Below, in pieces: positions 9,241 through 19,689 of a stretch of 64,000 nt of DNA (its first letter is position 1; every line of letters begins with the position of its first letter). The notes beneath the pieces are model-generated. The model had not been told where the DNA came from. It did not search any database and saw only the letters and a program-made list of their open reading frames with translations. A program made the translations under genes and the position numbers. Origin of the DNA: Companilactobacillus tucceti DSM 20183 (GTDB lineage Bacteria > Bacillota > Bacilli > Lactobacillales > Lactobacillaceae); assembly GCF_001434665.1 (NCBI RefSeq), contig NZ_AZDG01000009.1, positions 22,322-86,321 on the forward strand, read 5' to 3'.

Positions 9241-11670
9241 TTAATTATTTCCAATTACGTCTGATGTTGTCCAAGTGAGTGTACCAGTATAATGACCGAC
9301 TGGACTTAATCCTAATTGTTTTAAAAGTAATCCAGTATCACTGGTCCAGTTTCCTGAAATATTATCAGTAGTACTTGTAGTATATGATTGATTGTTTGTT
9401 GCGACGATTACTGGTGTTTCGCTGACATTCATGTAATCAGAATCGTTATCTTTTTTATAAACTAGGTTCATATTTTTATTAAGACTATTATCGGAATTAT
9501 ATAATCCTTTTGATGTAACTGATAATTGCCATGGCTCGCGTAAGCTAGTTACACTTAAATTGAAATCGGAAGTACGTTTTAGATAGGTTGACTGATTACC
9601 GTAATGAATATTTTGAAAAGCTAAGCTATCTGAAACGTTCAACGTAAGTGACTTATCCGGTAGAACATTAACGTTGTAAGTAACTGCATTAGATACTAAT
9701 CCGTTAGTTCTATCGATTGCCGTAACTTTAACTTGTTGAGTAGAGTTAACTGGGAATACGTCCCAGAAATTATCTCCAGCACCTTCAATTAATTGTTTTA
9801 TATCCATAGTTGAAGAAGTTGTTTGACCAGTTTGAAGACTTAAATCTTGAGCGGCAGTGTAATTATGATCTCCAATAGATAAGTTGAAAACAATATCTGA
9901 TCCTTTAAGATCACTTGGTGCGTTACTACTATATCCTAGATTAAGATTTGAACTTAAACCAGCATTTTCATTCTTATATAACAAGTCGTATTCAGTTTTA
10001 TCTGTGCCAAGAACTAAACTGTAATCTTTTTTGGCCAAAATGGTGAAAGCAGGAGAACTCGTCATTGCAATACTATTTGTACCTGTAAATGAAGCGGGTG
10101 CTTGTTTTACGTTGATATCACTTGATATCTCGTTCACGGCAGTTACTGAAATAGAAATTTTAGCGGAACTATTATTTGTATCGAGTTCTTTTGCCAAAGT
10201 ATATTGAAGATTTCCTCCAACGATATCATCTTTAGATATCTTAGTTGGACTTTGACCATCACCATAATCTATAGTAGCAATGTTCTCATTAGCATCAGGC
10301 TTTAAAGTGACGTTATCAGGAATTTTTATTTTAGAAGCAATTGATTTCCAGGATTCCTTACCACGTATATAGTTAAGATTATAATTTAATGATAAATCGT
10401 CACCATTAGAAACGGTTTTATCTGTGGAGCTGTCTATGATAGTTTTGTTTAAAGTTTTATCAGTGATCGATGCACTTACATCAGAAGTAGGTGATTCAGG
10501 GATTGAATCAAAAGCCACTAGTTTAGTAGCAACTAAATTAGATGTACCATTTGCTCCTGTAAAGCCCCAGCGAACTAAATTATCTGTTGCGTTTAACTTG
10601 GTGGTATCAATATCTATAGTTTTTGTAGTAGGGGTTTTCTCTAGTCCTTCCTTAGTTATGTCATTAAAAGCGTAAGAAAGTTTTGCAATATTAGATCCAG
10701 ATGGTGCTGGTGTCCAATCGATGGTTACGTGATGCCAGTAGACTGGATTATTTGATGAGTCAGTATAATCGGTTAAATCAGCTAATTGTGAGTCTACATG
10801 AACCATGACTGTTGCTTTATCAAATCCGGGATAGTTACTATTGATGTTTGAATCGATACTTGTTTGATAATAGGTTCCAGCAAAAGCGGGATAGATTACT
10901 GCTATATTTCCGTACCGGCTAGCACTTCCATATGTTAGGGTGCCCGGTATTCCAAGCGAAGAAGGTGGCGTTGTCCCTAATTGAGTATCATAAGCATTTT
11001 GAGAAAAAGTAGTTCCGACAAGGGGAATCCCACTTGAGCTCATATTTATGGGAGCATTTTTGGAGTTATACATGTTGTTTTTTGCCGTATCAAATTCTAG
11101 TGCAACGCTGTTTTGGATGGCTGAATTTTGCATGAAAGATACTTTTTCTGAATAAGTATTAAAGACACTAGATGTAGATTTGTCGAAACCATATGCGCCT
11201 ATACCGTCTAATCCAGCACCTAATGCACCATTACCACGGGCATCATTTTGAAGAACGAAAGTGATACCCTCACTGTTTATATCGTCCTCACCGTTACCAG
11301 ATCCAAAATACATCCATGCTGAAATAGTTTGAGGTTTAGTAATATCAAAAGTTTTTTTTGTTGACCAAAGTGATCCGTAGGTATTCTTACCATTTGCTAG
11401 AGAAATTATATTTCCATCGGTAGAGTTATCACCAGAGTGATCAACTATTTGAGCTGAATTAGTTTTAAAAGGACTTCCCGATACGGGAGTTGGAGTGGAA
11501 TTTGACATGTATTGGCTGAGTGGGAGCCCATTAGGGGCTTCTTTTAAAACAGCCAAATCAGTGCTACTGGTTAAAGTAGCGGAAACGTTAGTGGCATTAG
11601 CCGTTACTATAACAAAAATGCTCATGAGGATAATAGATCCCCATAAGCTCAGTAGATATTTTTTCCTCAT
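9241..11670 (-). CDS. Secreted L-type lectin-like protein with C-terminal WxL domain, paralogue 2
   Basis: An 809-residue paralogue of the downstream gene with the same architecture: signal peptide (residues 1-31, ending NVSA), lectin-like domain with QTISAWMYFG and EGITFVLQND, spacer region, and WxL domain with REPWQLSV and TGTLTWTTSD. The C-terminal halves are nearly identical in places (for example NVKQAPASFTGTNSIAMTSS in both), while the lectin domains differ much more. That pattern is expected if ligand specificity has diverged or if conversion keeps the anchor half alike. The start ATG at 11670 follows GGGAGGG. A family A repeat lies directly after the stop codon. It is located at the cell wall; the ligand is unknown. 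Confidence 0.88.
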   Translation of the reverse strand: MRKKYLLSLWGSIILMSIFVIVTANATNVSATLTSSTDLAVLKEAPNGLPLSQYMSNSTPTPVSGSPFKTNSAQIVDHSGDNSTDGNIISLANGKNTYGSLWSTKKTFDITKPQTISAWMYFGSGNGEDDINSEGITFVLQNDARGNGALGAGLDGIGAYGFDKSTSSVFNTYSEKVSFMQNSAIQNSVALEFDTAKNNMYNSKNAPINMSSSGIPLVGTTFSQNAYDTQLGTTPPSSLGIPGTLTYGSASRYGNIAVIYPAFAGTYYQTSIDSNINSNYPGFDKATVMVHVDSQLADLTDYTDSSNNPVYWHHVTIDWTPAPSGSNIAKLSYAFNDITKEGLEKTPTTKTIDIDTTKLNATDNLVRWGFTGANGTSNLVATKLVAFDSIPESPTSDVSASITDKTLNKTIIDSSTDKTVSNGDDLSLNYNLNYIRGKESWKSIASKIKIPDNVTLKPDANENIATIDYGDGQSPTKISKDDIVGGNLQYTLAKELDTNNSSAKISISVTAVNEISSDINVKQAPASFTGTNSIAMTSSPAFTILAKKDYSLVLGTDKTEYDLLYKNENAGLSSNLNLGYSSNAPSDLKGSDIVFNLSIGDHNYTAAQDLSLQTGQTTSSTMDIKQLIEGAGDNFWDVFPVNSTQQVKVTAIDRTNGLVSNAVTYNVNVLPDKSLTLNVSDSLAFQNIHYGNQSTYLKRTSDFNLSVTSLREPWQLSVTSKGLYNSDNSLNKNMNLVYKKDNDSDYMNVSETPVIVATNNQSYTTSTTDNISGNWTSDTGLLLKQLGLSPVGHYTGTLTWTTSDVIGNN

Positions 11671-12160
11671 TAAAGTTGCCCTCCCTCAAGAACAATTAAT
11701 GTTGATTATTTTTTATTTATTTGACTACTTAATTATATCATCTATGAAAATGATAAACTATTAAAGTAGTTGTAATGAAAATAAGTAAAATTATTGTATT
11801 AATTTGATTAGTTATTTCGAGAGATAGAGATAGACCTATGATTTGGTTGAATCATAGGTCTTTTTTTATGCAAATTCTAAACTAGAACAGTTCAACAAGG
11901 ATAAATTCATTGCAGATTGTGTTGAATATATCCAACTGTTGAACTATATTATAGACGTTATAATTATTTTTATGAAAAGGCCAGTAAAACCTTTGCTGAC
12001 AGTTATTTAAAGGAAAGTGAGGTTATAGTTTTACTATTAGTTTTAAATATAATTTGAGGAACTTACAAACACGAAATTGTCATAATGTCGAAGTTAAATT
12101 CAGGGAAAATAGAGATAAATCGATTATATCTAATAATTGATCTAAAAGGGGATCTAAACT
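11671..12160 (+). other. 490-base divergent intergenic region with orphan terminator and long inverted repeat
   Basis: The region lies between the divergent lectin and giant surface-protein genes. It holds an intrinsic terminator pointing to the plus strand (11832-11868) with no gene before it, and an imperfect hairpin with 9-base arms AGTTCAACA (11889-11897) and TGTTGAACT (11937-11945). No convincing ORF is present. The ribosome binding site of the giant gene, AAAAGGGGAT, is at 12145-12154. Confidence 0.6.
11832..11868 (+). terminator. Orphan intrinsic terminator (possible small RNA end)
   Basis: A perfect 12-base stem, AGACCTATGATT with its complement around loop TGGTTG, runs directly into eight T residues. 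The upstream gene points the other way, so the only transcript it can end starts inside this intergenic region. Confidence 0.75.
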
Positions 12161-15100
12161 TTGAGACAAAAAGTGACCAACGGTGATGTTAAGAAGAGAT
12201 TCATATTATATAAGGGACACACCGGTTGGAAAATCAAGACGAGAATATTTGGTGGTTTACTAGTAAGCTTTTCAGTATTTGCGATTGCTGAAAGTATGGG
12301 AGTCGTTGATGCCCATGCATCAGCTGTAACAACACAAACTACTATGTCAAATAGTGCTGCGGAGTCACCGGTGCCAACAGGAGATAGCGCTGGTGATACG
12401 ACCGAAAGTACATCTAATACAACAAGTAATACCTCAAAAAATCAACCGGTAGCACAAGCTACTGCGCAAACACAACAGGGCAGTACAACACAAGATAGTA
12501 CGAATGCAACTAAGTACCCAGTTTTATCCCAGAATCAAAATGTTAGTGTCGGTGCTGACACATCGACTGTTAATCTAACATCTGATCAAATTGCAGGGCA
12601 CTTTACCGCTAACGTTGAAAATAGAGATGGCGGGGATTCGGATTCTGATGCTGCTGATAACACACACAATATTCAAATTGGTTCTGATGGTTCTGTTGAC
12701 CTTACAACACTTGGGGATCATCAGTATTATTCTTCACCTGGCAGATCAAGTTCTATATCAGGACACCAGTCTGCTCACGTTTCATTCGAACATGAAATCG
12801 ATTTTGGACATAATTTTGATATGTCAGGAGCTTTAGGTATTGGTAGTAAAAGTTCCGGTGGTGCTGACAGTGTTGGCTTTATCTTTGCACCAGGAGATCC
12901 TGCTGAAGCTACTAAAGGTGGCTCTGGTGGACAATTAGGCCTTGGTGGTTTGAGTAATGCCTTTGGATTTGTTTTTGATGAATATTATAATAGCAACTTT
13001 AATGATCCTAGTACATATAGTTATAACTATCCATATATAGGTTGGAGAACAACTGATTCATCTGGTAGTTTGCAAAGTACCAATACTGGGGATGTTCAGT
13101 CATCTAGTAACTTGGGACTAACTCGTAGTTCACAACCAGTTAATGATTTTACAATGCACTACGATGCTTCCACACAAATGTTAACTGTTACATTAAACGG
13201 AACATCTTTTAGTCGCCACATTGATGATATCAGTACTGGTTATTCACTTTCAGTTGCCGCTTCAACCGGTGGTAGCTTGAATGATTATTCTGCTAAAATA
13301 AGTAGCTTTAGTTATACACCTAAGACGATTCCATTAACAATTAATTTGGTTGATTCAGCGGATCAAGGAGCTTTATTAGATAAAACAAACGTTAAAGCTG
13401 TCGCCAATATCGGTGATACTATTTCAATTTTCTCAACTCAAGCTGCTGCAGATCGTGCCGTTGCAGATGGTGAAGTTGATCCTTCATTAGTAGCGGTTAT
13501 ACCAACAGATTCAGCTGGTAATGTTTATGTGATCGATAGTAGCAAAGTTGTTTCAAATAATAACGGAACGGTCCACGTTATCAAGGACGAGGATGGTATT
13601 GCAGATAGTACTTACTATAGTTATACAGTTACGGATGCTGATAATCAGCAGATGACAGTTCCGGTGAGATTGGCTTTTAAAGCGAAGGTCACTCCCGTTG
13701 ATTCCACAACTAAAAAGCCTATTAGTGGATTAGATCCAGTGACAGTAGTGGCAGTTGACGGTAAACCGATTCTGGTTCAAATTCCAGGATATACACCTAC
13801 ATCGGTTATTTTAAATAAACCCGCTGATGGTCAGGCAATAGCCGACGATGTTTTACCAATTGATCAAGGTACAACTAATACAGATACATCAACGACTACA
13901 GGTACGGCTAATCCAGTAGGACATTATTACACTGGAACAGGTAAAACAGTTGACGGTAAATCCGTTGTAGATAATGCTACCGTCGGAACAGGTCAATCAA
14001 TTTCTGATACTTTAGATAAACAAGCTTACCAGGATTCTAAGGGCAATGCTGTAGCTAGTGGTGGAAAAACTGCTATTAATAGTGATGATTATTATTGGTC
14101 AGATGTTGGTAACGCTAATGCAACCGATTCTCTAGATAGTACAAAACCTCAAAGTGTCGATAGTATTCTTTTACCAACTACTGCCACTTTAGATTATTGG
14201 GAACAACAAGCTACCGCTAATCAAACTAAAGCTGACGATTATAAACAACAAGCTCAAACCATGTATGATACTTTTGTTGGTTTGTCAGGCCTAACTACGG
14301 CTCAAAAAGCAGCCGCTGATAAATTATTACAATCAGTTGTTAATATTTATGAAGAAGTTTCTGATAAAAACGGGCAAGCTAAAGCCGCTTTTGAAAAAGG
14401 CAAGACAGATACCGCCGCTACAGATATTTATAACGATGGACAAACTGGCTATGAAAACCTGGAAGCCGTTAAAAACTTATTGATCAGTTTTAATGATGAT
14501 CTGACATCTTTGAAAACAACTAATAAGGATGCACAAAACAGTTTGGCAACATTTGACTCATGGAGTGTAACTTATGGTGATGATAATGGATTCCCTAATG
14601 TCAGTTTTGGTCCGGATTTTGGAACCCCTACTACCGCTCAAATTCAAGGCTTAGATAATCCAAATTATTATCAGTTTTATACTTGGGGTGCTTCAGGTAA
14701 AGGTGATACTCCCGTTACTCCAAAAGATGTCGGTCAATATGTTTTAATGCTGACTGATGCTGGACGTACTTACTTAAAGAGCTTGAGTACGAATGATAAT
14801 GCCGGACTTTATGTTTCCGGCGTTTTAACGATCAATCCAAAGAGTGTTGAAGCGAATGTCAATAATTTAACAGTAGCATATGGAGATACTCCGGTTTTGA
14901 GTGGCAATGTAGATACGATTAAGACAGATGCAACTGATTTGGAAATATTTGATAATGCAGCAAACAAAGTAGTCACAGCTAACCAATTGCAAGCTGGCGG
15001 AGACTATTCAATTAGATATACAGACAAAGCTCAAACCGATTTAAGTAAAGGAAATTATACTATTACGACATTCAACACTGGGAAATTAACAGTTACTAAA

Positions 15101-18100
15101 CGTCCATTGACTGTGACAGTTCCAAAGGGAATATATGGTAAAACGTACGGTGATAGTGATAATAGTGAACCTGAATTTGTTGGCACTACTGACGACTTAG
15201 TCAATGGTGATACTTTGGAAAGTATTGGCGTTAAGTTATCTAGGGATCATGGTGATGATGCTGGTGAATATCCAATTAATATGGATCCTTCAATAAAACT
15301 TTCTGATATTAAAAATTATGATGTCACTGTAGTACCAGGTACTTTTATTATTGGTAAAAAGCCAGTTACCGTAACAGCTGATAATTTAGGTAAAGTTTAT
15401 GGGGAAAAAGATCCAGAACTTACTTTTGACAGTATAAAAGACGGTTCTCTTGTTGGTGATGACACTAAGTCTGCTTTAGGTGTGACTTTGGAGCGTGTTA
15501 AAGGTGAAGATGTCGGAACATATGACATAACTGGTACTAGTGATAGCAAGAACTATAATGTGACGATAAATCCTGGTACATTCACGATTGCAAAAGCACC
15601 AGCTGATATCGATATAACTCCAAAAACAATAACTTATGGTGATGCACCAACATTTGCTTGGAGTGTGGATCATACTGATGCAGTTGATAATTTAACAGCA
15701 GATGATTTTGAAGTTGTTGATTCCACAGGTAAAGCAGTGGATTCTAAATTCCAAGTTGGTGAAGATTATAATATCCAACTAAAAGATGGTGTACTAAAGA
15801 CTCTTAACGACGCTAATTCTAATTATGAATTTAGTGCTCCGAAAGTGGCAAAATTAACCGTAGATCCAAAGAATATTACAGTTACAGCTTCGGATAGCCA
15901 TAAAACTTATGGTGATGCTGATCCAAGTGAATTCACTTTAACTGATGATTCCGCAAAAGGTTTAGTAAATGGCGATACACTTACAAGCTTGGGTGTTAAA
16001 TTAAGCCGTGATAAGGGCGAAGATGTTGATACATACGGCATAAATAAAGATGTTTCTTCAACTCTAAATAAGAATTACAACATTACAGTTACACCCGGCA
16101 CATTTACTATCAATAAAAAGAACATTACAGTGACAGCGGCTGATAGTACTAAGGTTTACGGCAACGATGACCCTACATTTACATTGACTGTTGACTCTGC
16201 TAAACGACTTGTTAATAATGATAAATTAACTGATTTGACGGTTAATTTAACACGTGTAGCAGGGGATGATGTCGGAGATTATGCAATAAGTGGAACGGCA
16301 ACGAACCCTAATTACGAAATCACTGTAACTCCAGGTACATTTACTATTACAAAGGCAGATGCTAGTTTTGACATCGGTCACACTGACGTGGTTTATGGTG
16401 ATACTCCTATATTTACTGGAACATCTAAAGCTAATGATTTTACTAATAATTTAGATTCAACTGATTATGAGATTTTTGACTCTGATAATAATAAAGTGGC
16501 AAATACTGACTTGAAGGTTGATGGTCAATATACTATTAAATTAGCAGATGGCGCTTTAAACAAATTAACTTCAGCAAATAAGAATTATAGTTTCAATAAC
16601 TTTAATGGAAATACATTAGCCGTTACACCAAAAGAAATTGTTGTTACAGCTGATAATAATAGTAAGACTTACGGAGCAGATGAGCCTAAGCTCACTTTAA
16701 CAAGTAATTCAGCTGATGAATTAGTGAACGGCGACACACTTGAAGACTTGGGAGTTAATTTAGTCCGTAATACTGGCGAAGATGTTGGATCCGATTATGC
16801 GATTAATCTCGATAAGTCGTCTAAATTGAATGACAATTACAAGATCACAGTCAATCCAGGAACGTTTACAATAAATCCACTTGCAATTACAGTTACTGCA
16901 GCAGATAACAGTAAAGTTTATGGATCAACTGATCCAGAATTAACTTTGACTCCTGACTCAGCTAAGGTACTTGTAAATGGTGATGAACTTTCAGATTTAG
17001 GTGTTAAATTAGTACGTGCAGACGGTGAACATGCCGGAACTTATGCTATTAAATTAGACGATTCATCTAATTTGGATAAGAACTATGAAATCACAGTCAA
17101 CTCAGGAACATTTACGATCAAGCCTGCTGCTGTTACAGCTGACAGTATCACAATTGAACCTACTAAAGTTGTTTATGGTGATACACCTAACTTTGTGAGT
17201 GATATAAATGTCGGTGGAGTTTCTAACACTCTTGAACAAAGCGACTATGAAATTGTGGATCCAAACGGAAACGCCGTAACTACTAACTTACAAGTTGGTG
17301 GAACTTACTTTGTTAAATTAAAAGCTGAAGCATTAGACAAACTTCATGATGCAAATCCTGATTATACTTTCAATAACCCAGAACGAGCAGAACTCACTGT
17401 AACTCCAAGAGATATTACAATTACTGCTGACAATAGTAGTAAAGTTTATGGAAATACTGATCCAACTAAGTTCAATTTAACAAAGGATTCAGCTGATGGA
17501 TTAGTAAACGGTGATACTCTTGACAGTTTAGGAGTTAAATTAAGTCGAGTCGCTGGTGAAAATGTTAATGACTATGCAATTAATCTCGATAATCCATCTG
17601 ATTTGAATAATAACTACAATGTTACTTTCAAAGCAGGTAAGTTTAGTATTACAAAGAAACCAGTAACAGTAATTGCTGAAGATAGTAGTAAAAATTATGG
17701 TGATAAAGATCCAGAATTAAAATTAACTGACGAATCTAGCGATGTTCTCGTAAAGGGCGATAAACTTTCAGATTTAGGAGTTAAATTAAGTCGTGTTGAT
17801 GGTTCTGATGTTGGAACATACGCCATAACTGGTACTGTTAATAGCGCTAACTACGATGTTACAGTTACACCTGGGACATTTACGATCAAACCAGCATCAG
17901 CTAGTGTAAAAGTGAATGATTCAAAGATGACTTACGGAGATAAGCCTAGTTTTTTAGCCACACCTAGCGTTGGTAAAACAACATTCAGCCAAGATGATTT
18001 TGAAATTCTAAAAGATGGGAATGTCGTTAATAAAGCTGACTTACAAGCTGGAAGTTACGATATTAAATTGACTGATGTAGCTATAAATAGATTGAAATCT

Positions 18101-19426
18101 GAAAATCCTAATTATAGTTTTGGCGATGACTCAATTAATACGGCTACATTGACTGTTGCAAAGCGTCCAATCGTTATTACAGTTGATAATCAGACAGTAT
18201 ATGTTGGTCAAGACGATCCTGAAAATAAGGCTATATTAAGAAATCCTAGAATCGGCGATAATAATTTATTAAATAGTCTACATTTAAGTTATCAAGAACC
18301 TGATGCTACAACAGTTGGTGCATATGATATTAAAGCATCAAGTGACAATCCTAATTACGATATCACTATTGTTCCCGGACAATTAACTGTTTTGGGTAAA
18401 GATACTGACAAAGATGGAAATGTTACGATAACTCAAAAAGATAAAGATGGAAATGTTGTTAAAGTAACAAAGGAATGGAACAATGATGGAAATAAACAGA
18501 CTGTCTACAATTATGACCCTACAACAGGTACAAAGACTGTTAGTGAATCTGATGATGGCAAAGAAGTTGAGAACCAAACTATCGATCCTACTAAAGGTAA
18601 GGCAATTCTTCCAGATGAAGATGGTGCTGCAACCGTTGTAACTACTGATGATTCTGGTGAACCAAAGATCATCCATTATACATCTGATCCTGATAAGGAC
18701 GGATTAACTAGTGCAGATGAATTGATCAAGTATGGCACTGATCCTCTAAATCCCGATACAGATGGAGACGGAATTAGTGATGGTGATGAAGTTAAAAATC
18801 ATACAGATCCTTTGGTAGCTAATATCTCTAATGATGATTCAGCAAAAATAGTCAAGAAGAATCAAACAGTTGGTACTACAACTAAGACGGTTAAGTTATA
18901 TAACAGAGACGGCAAATTGATTTCTGATAGAATGCTTGGAATAAATACCGATTGGCTCAGTGATGAAGAATATACTTTAGATGACGTTCTTTATTACCGT
19001 GTATCGACAAATGAATTTGTTAAAGCAAGCAATGTTTATGTATATCTTTATCAAGGACCAACATTTATTAGAGTATATAATAATGAAAAAGGTGATTTGA
19101 TCAATTATACTGGAGCTCCTGTTAGTCGAAGTTTAAGACCAAGTACTGAATGGAGAACTGACAGAATTGCGGTTATAAATGGTCGAAATTATTATCGTGT
19201 ATCAACAAATGAATTTGTTCCAGTCGAAGAAGTTTATGAATACGAAAGTGTACATAATAATATAACTACTGACGAACCAACTACCGTTTACGATGAACGT
19301 GGCAATCAAACTGGAGTTGTACTACCAGCTAATGCCGCTTATAAAGTAGATAAAGTTGTAGTTATCAATGGGGATGTTTATTATCGAGTTGCAACGAATG
19401 AATTTATTAAAAATGATGTAAAGTAG
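12161..19426 (+). CDS. Giant secreted adhesin: KxYKxGKxW-like signal, lectin, MBG repeats, TSP3, SLAP
   Basis: The protein has 2421 residues. The N-terminus has RFILYKGHTGWKIK before a hydrophobic stretch ending AHA, resembling the KxYKxGKxW signal peptides of accessory-Sec substrates. A Ser/Thr/Gln-rich linker is followed by an L-type lectin domain (about residues 135-390, with DSVGFIFAPGDP). Residues 400-680 are spacer and 690-800 are probably helical. Roughly residues 800-2080 hold alternating MBG-type repeats marked by (K)(T/V)YG and VYGDTP signatures; I count about eight of the first kind and six of the second. Around 2180 lies a TSP3-like calcium motif (DTDGDGISDGDE). Three C-terminal SLAP-type modules marked YYRVSTNEFV suggest noncovalent wall binding; no LPxTG is present. 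The TTG start has a good ribosome site eight bases upstream. Confidence 0.88.
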   Translation: MRQKVTNGDVKKRFILYKGHTGWKIKTRIFGGLLVSFSVFAIAESMGVVDAHASAVTTQTTMSNSAAESPVPTGDSAGDTTESTSNTTSNTSKNQPVAQATAQTQQGSTTQDSTNATKYPVLSQNQNVSVGADTSTVNLTSDQIAGHFTANVENRDGGDSDSDAADNTHNIQIGSDGSVDLTTLGDHQYYSSPGRSSSISGHQSAHVSFEHEIDFGHNFDMSGALGIGSKSSGGADSVGFIFAPGDPAEATKGGSGGQLGLGGLSNAFGFVFDEYYNSNFNDPSTYSYNYPYIGWRTTDSSGSLQSTNTGDVQSSSNLGLTRSSQPVNDFTMHYDASTQMLTVTLNGTSFSRHIDDISTGYSLSVAASTGGSLNDYSAKISSFSYTPKTIPLTINLVDSADQGALLDKTNVKAVANIGDTISIFSTQAAADRAVADGEVDPSLVAVIPTDSAGNVYVIDSSKVVSNNNGTVHVIKDEDGIADSTYYSYTVTDADNQQMTVPVRLAFKAKVTPVDSTTKKPISGLDPVTVVAVDGKPILVQIPGYTPTSVILNKPADGQAIADDVLPIDQGTTNTDTSTTTGTANPVGHYYTGTGKTVDGKSVVDNATVGTGQSISDTLDKQAYQDSKGNAVASGGKTAINSDDYYWSDVGNANATDSLDSTKPQSVDSILLPTTATLDYWEQQATANQTKADDYKQQAQTMYDTFVGLSGLTTAQKAAADKLLQSVVNIYEEVSDKNGQAKAAFEKGKTDTAATDIYNDGQTGYENLEAVKNLLISFNDDLTSLKTTNKDAQNSLATFDSWSVTYGDDNGFPNVSFGPDFGTPTTAQIQGLDNPNYYQFYTWGASGKGDTPVTPKDVGQYVLMLTDAGRTYLKSLSTNDNAGLYVSGVLTINPKSVEANVNNLTVAYGDTPVLSGNVDTIKTDATDLEIFDNAANKVVTANQLQAGGDYSIRYTDKAQTDLSKGNYTITTFNTGKLTVTKRPLTVTVPKGIYGKTYGDSDNSEPEFVGTTDDLVNGDTLESIGVKLSRDHGDDAGEYPINMDPSIKLSDIKNYDVTVVPGTFIIGKKPVTVTADNLGKVYGEKDPELTFDSIKDGSLVGDDTKSALGVTLERVKGEDVGTYDITGTSDSKNYNVTINPGTFTIAKAPADIDITPKTITYGDAPTFAWSVDHTDAVDNLTADDFEVVDSTGKAVDSKFQVGEDYNIQLKDGVLKTLNDANSNYEFSAPKVAKLTVDPKNITVTASDSHKTYGDADPSEFTLTDDSAKGLVNGDTLTSLGVKLSRDKGEDVDTYGINKDVSSTLNKNYNITVTPGTFTINKKNITVTAADSTKVYGNDDPTFTLTVDSAKRLVNNDKLTDLTVNLTRVAGDDVGDYAISGTATNPNYEITVTPGTFTITKADASFDIGHTDVVYGDTPIFTGTSKANDFTNNLDSTDYEIFDSDNNKVANTDLKVDGQYTIKLADGALNKLTSANKNYSFNNFNGNTLAVTPKEIVVTADNNSKTYGADEPKLTLTSNSADELVNGDTLEDLGVNLVRNTGEDVGSDYAINLDKSSKLNDNYKITVNPGTFTINPLAITVTAADNSKVYGSTDPELTLTPDSAKVLVNGDELSDLGVKLVRADGEHAGTYAIKLDDSSNLDKNYEITVNSGTFTIKPAAVTADSITIEPTKVVYGDTPNFVSDINVGGVSNTLEQSDYEIVDPNGNAVTTNLQVGGTYFVKLKAEALDKLHDANPDYTFNNPERAELTVTPRDITITADNSSKVYGNTDPTKFNLTKDSADGLVNGDTLDSLGVKLSRVAGENVNDYAINLDNPSDLNNNYNVTFKAGKFSITKKPVTVIAEDSSKNYGDKDPELKLTDESSDVLVKGDKLSDLGVKLSRVDGSDVGTYAITGTVNSANYDVTVTPGTFTIKPASASVKVNDSKMTYGDKPSFLATPSVGKTTFSQDDFEILKDGNVVNKADLQAGSYDIKLTDVAINRLKSENPNYSFGDDSINTATLTVAKRPIVITVDNQTVYVGQDDPENKAILRNPRIGDNNLLNSLHLSYQEPDATTVGAYDIKASSDNPNYDITIVPGQLTVLGKDTDKDGNVTITQKDKDGNVVKVTKEWNNDGNKQTVYNYDPTTGTKTVSESDDGKEVENQTIDPTKGKAILPDEDGAATVVTTDDSGEPKIIHYTSDPDKDGLTSADELIKYGTDPLNPDTDGDGISDGDEVKNHTDPLVANISNDDSAKIVKKNQTVGTTTKTVKLYNRDGKLISDRMLGINTDWLSDEEYTLDDVLYYRVSTNEFVKASNVYVYLYQGPTFIRVYNNEKGDLINYTGAPVSRSLRPSTEWRTDRIAVINGRNYYRVSTNEFVPVEEVYEYESVHNNITTDEPTTVYDERGNQTGVVLPANAAYKVDKVVVINGDVYYRVATNEFIKNDVK

Positions 19427-19432
19427 GAGAGA

Positions 19433-19544
19433 GTGGGACAAAACATGTTCAACTTTCGAGCATTAAGGCAAATGACTCCAGTAATCCGATTTTGGATTAC
19501 TGGAGTCATTTGTATTAAGCGGAAAAAGTTATGTTTTGTTCCAC
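19433..19544 (+). repeat. Family A nested-stem repeat, copy A2
   Basis: It begins six bases after the stop of the giant gene (GAGAGTG). The arms GTGGGACAAAACAT and ATGTTTTGTTCCAC pair with one G-T wobble. The core reads AACTTTCGAGCATTAA and TTAAGCGGAAAAAGTT, where the usual AGCTTT/AAAGCT stem is changed on both sides in a compensated way. The inner stem is AATGACTCCAGTAATCC with its complement (19471-19510). Confidence 0.85.
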
Positions 19545-19689
19545 GTTTATGCTGCATGTTTAAGGGAAAATGGTTTTACCACAGCCCCTGTTTTTGATTT
19601 CTAACTTTTGTTGCACTCTTTTGCTGTGTTACAATTTACAATTAAGTAGAAATAACGCAATTCTAATTGCGAGAATTCAAGGTAATAAA

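Noticed and set aside
15476..18676. Antisense ORFs inside the giant adhesin
   Set aside because: They are by-products of the repetitive MBG codons; no start signals or homology, and the sense frame is unambiguous.
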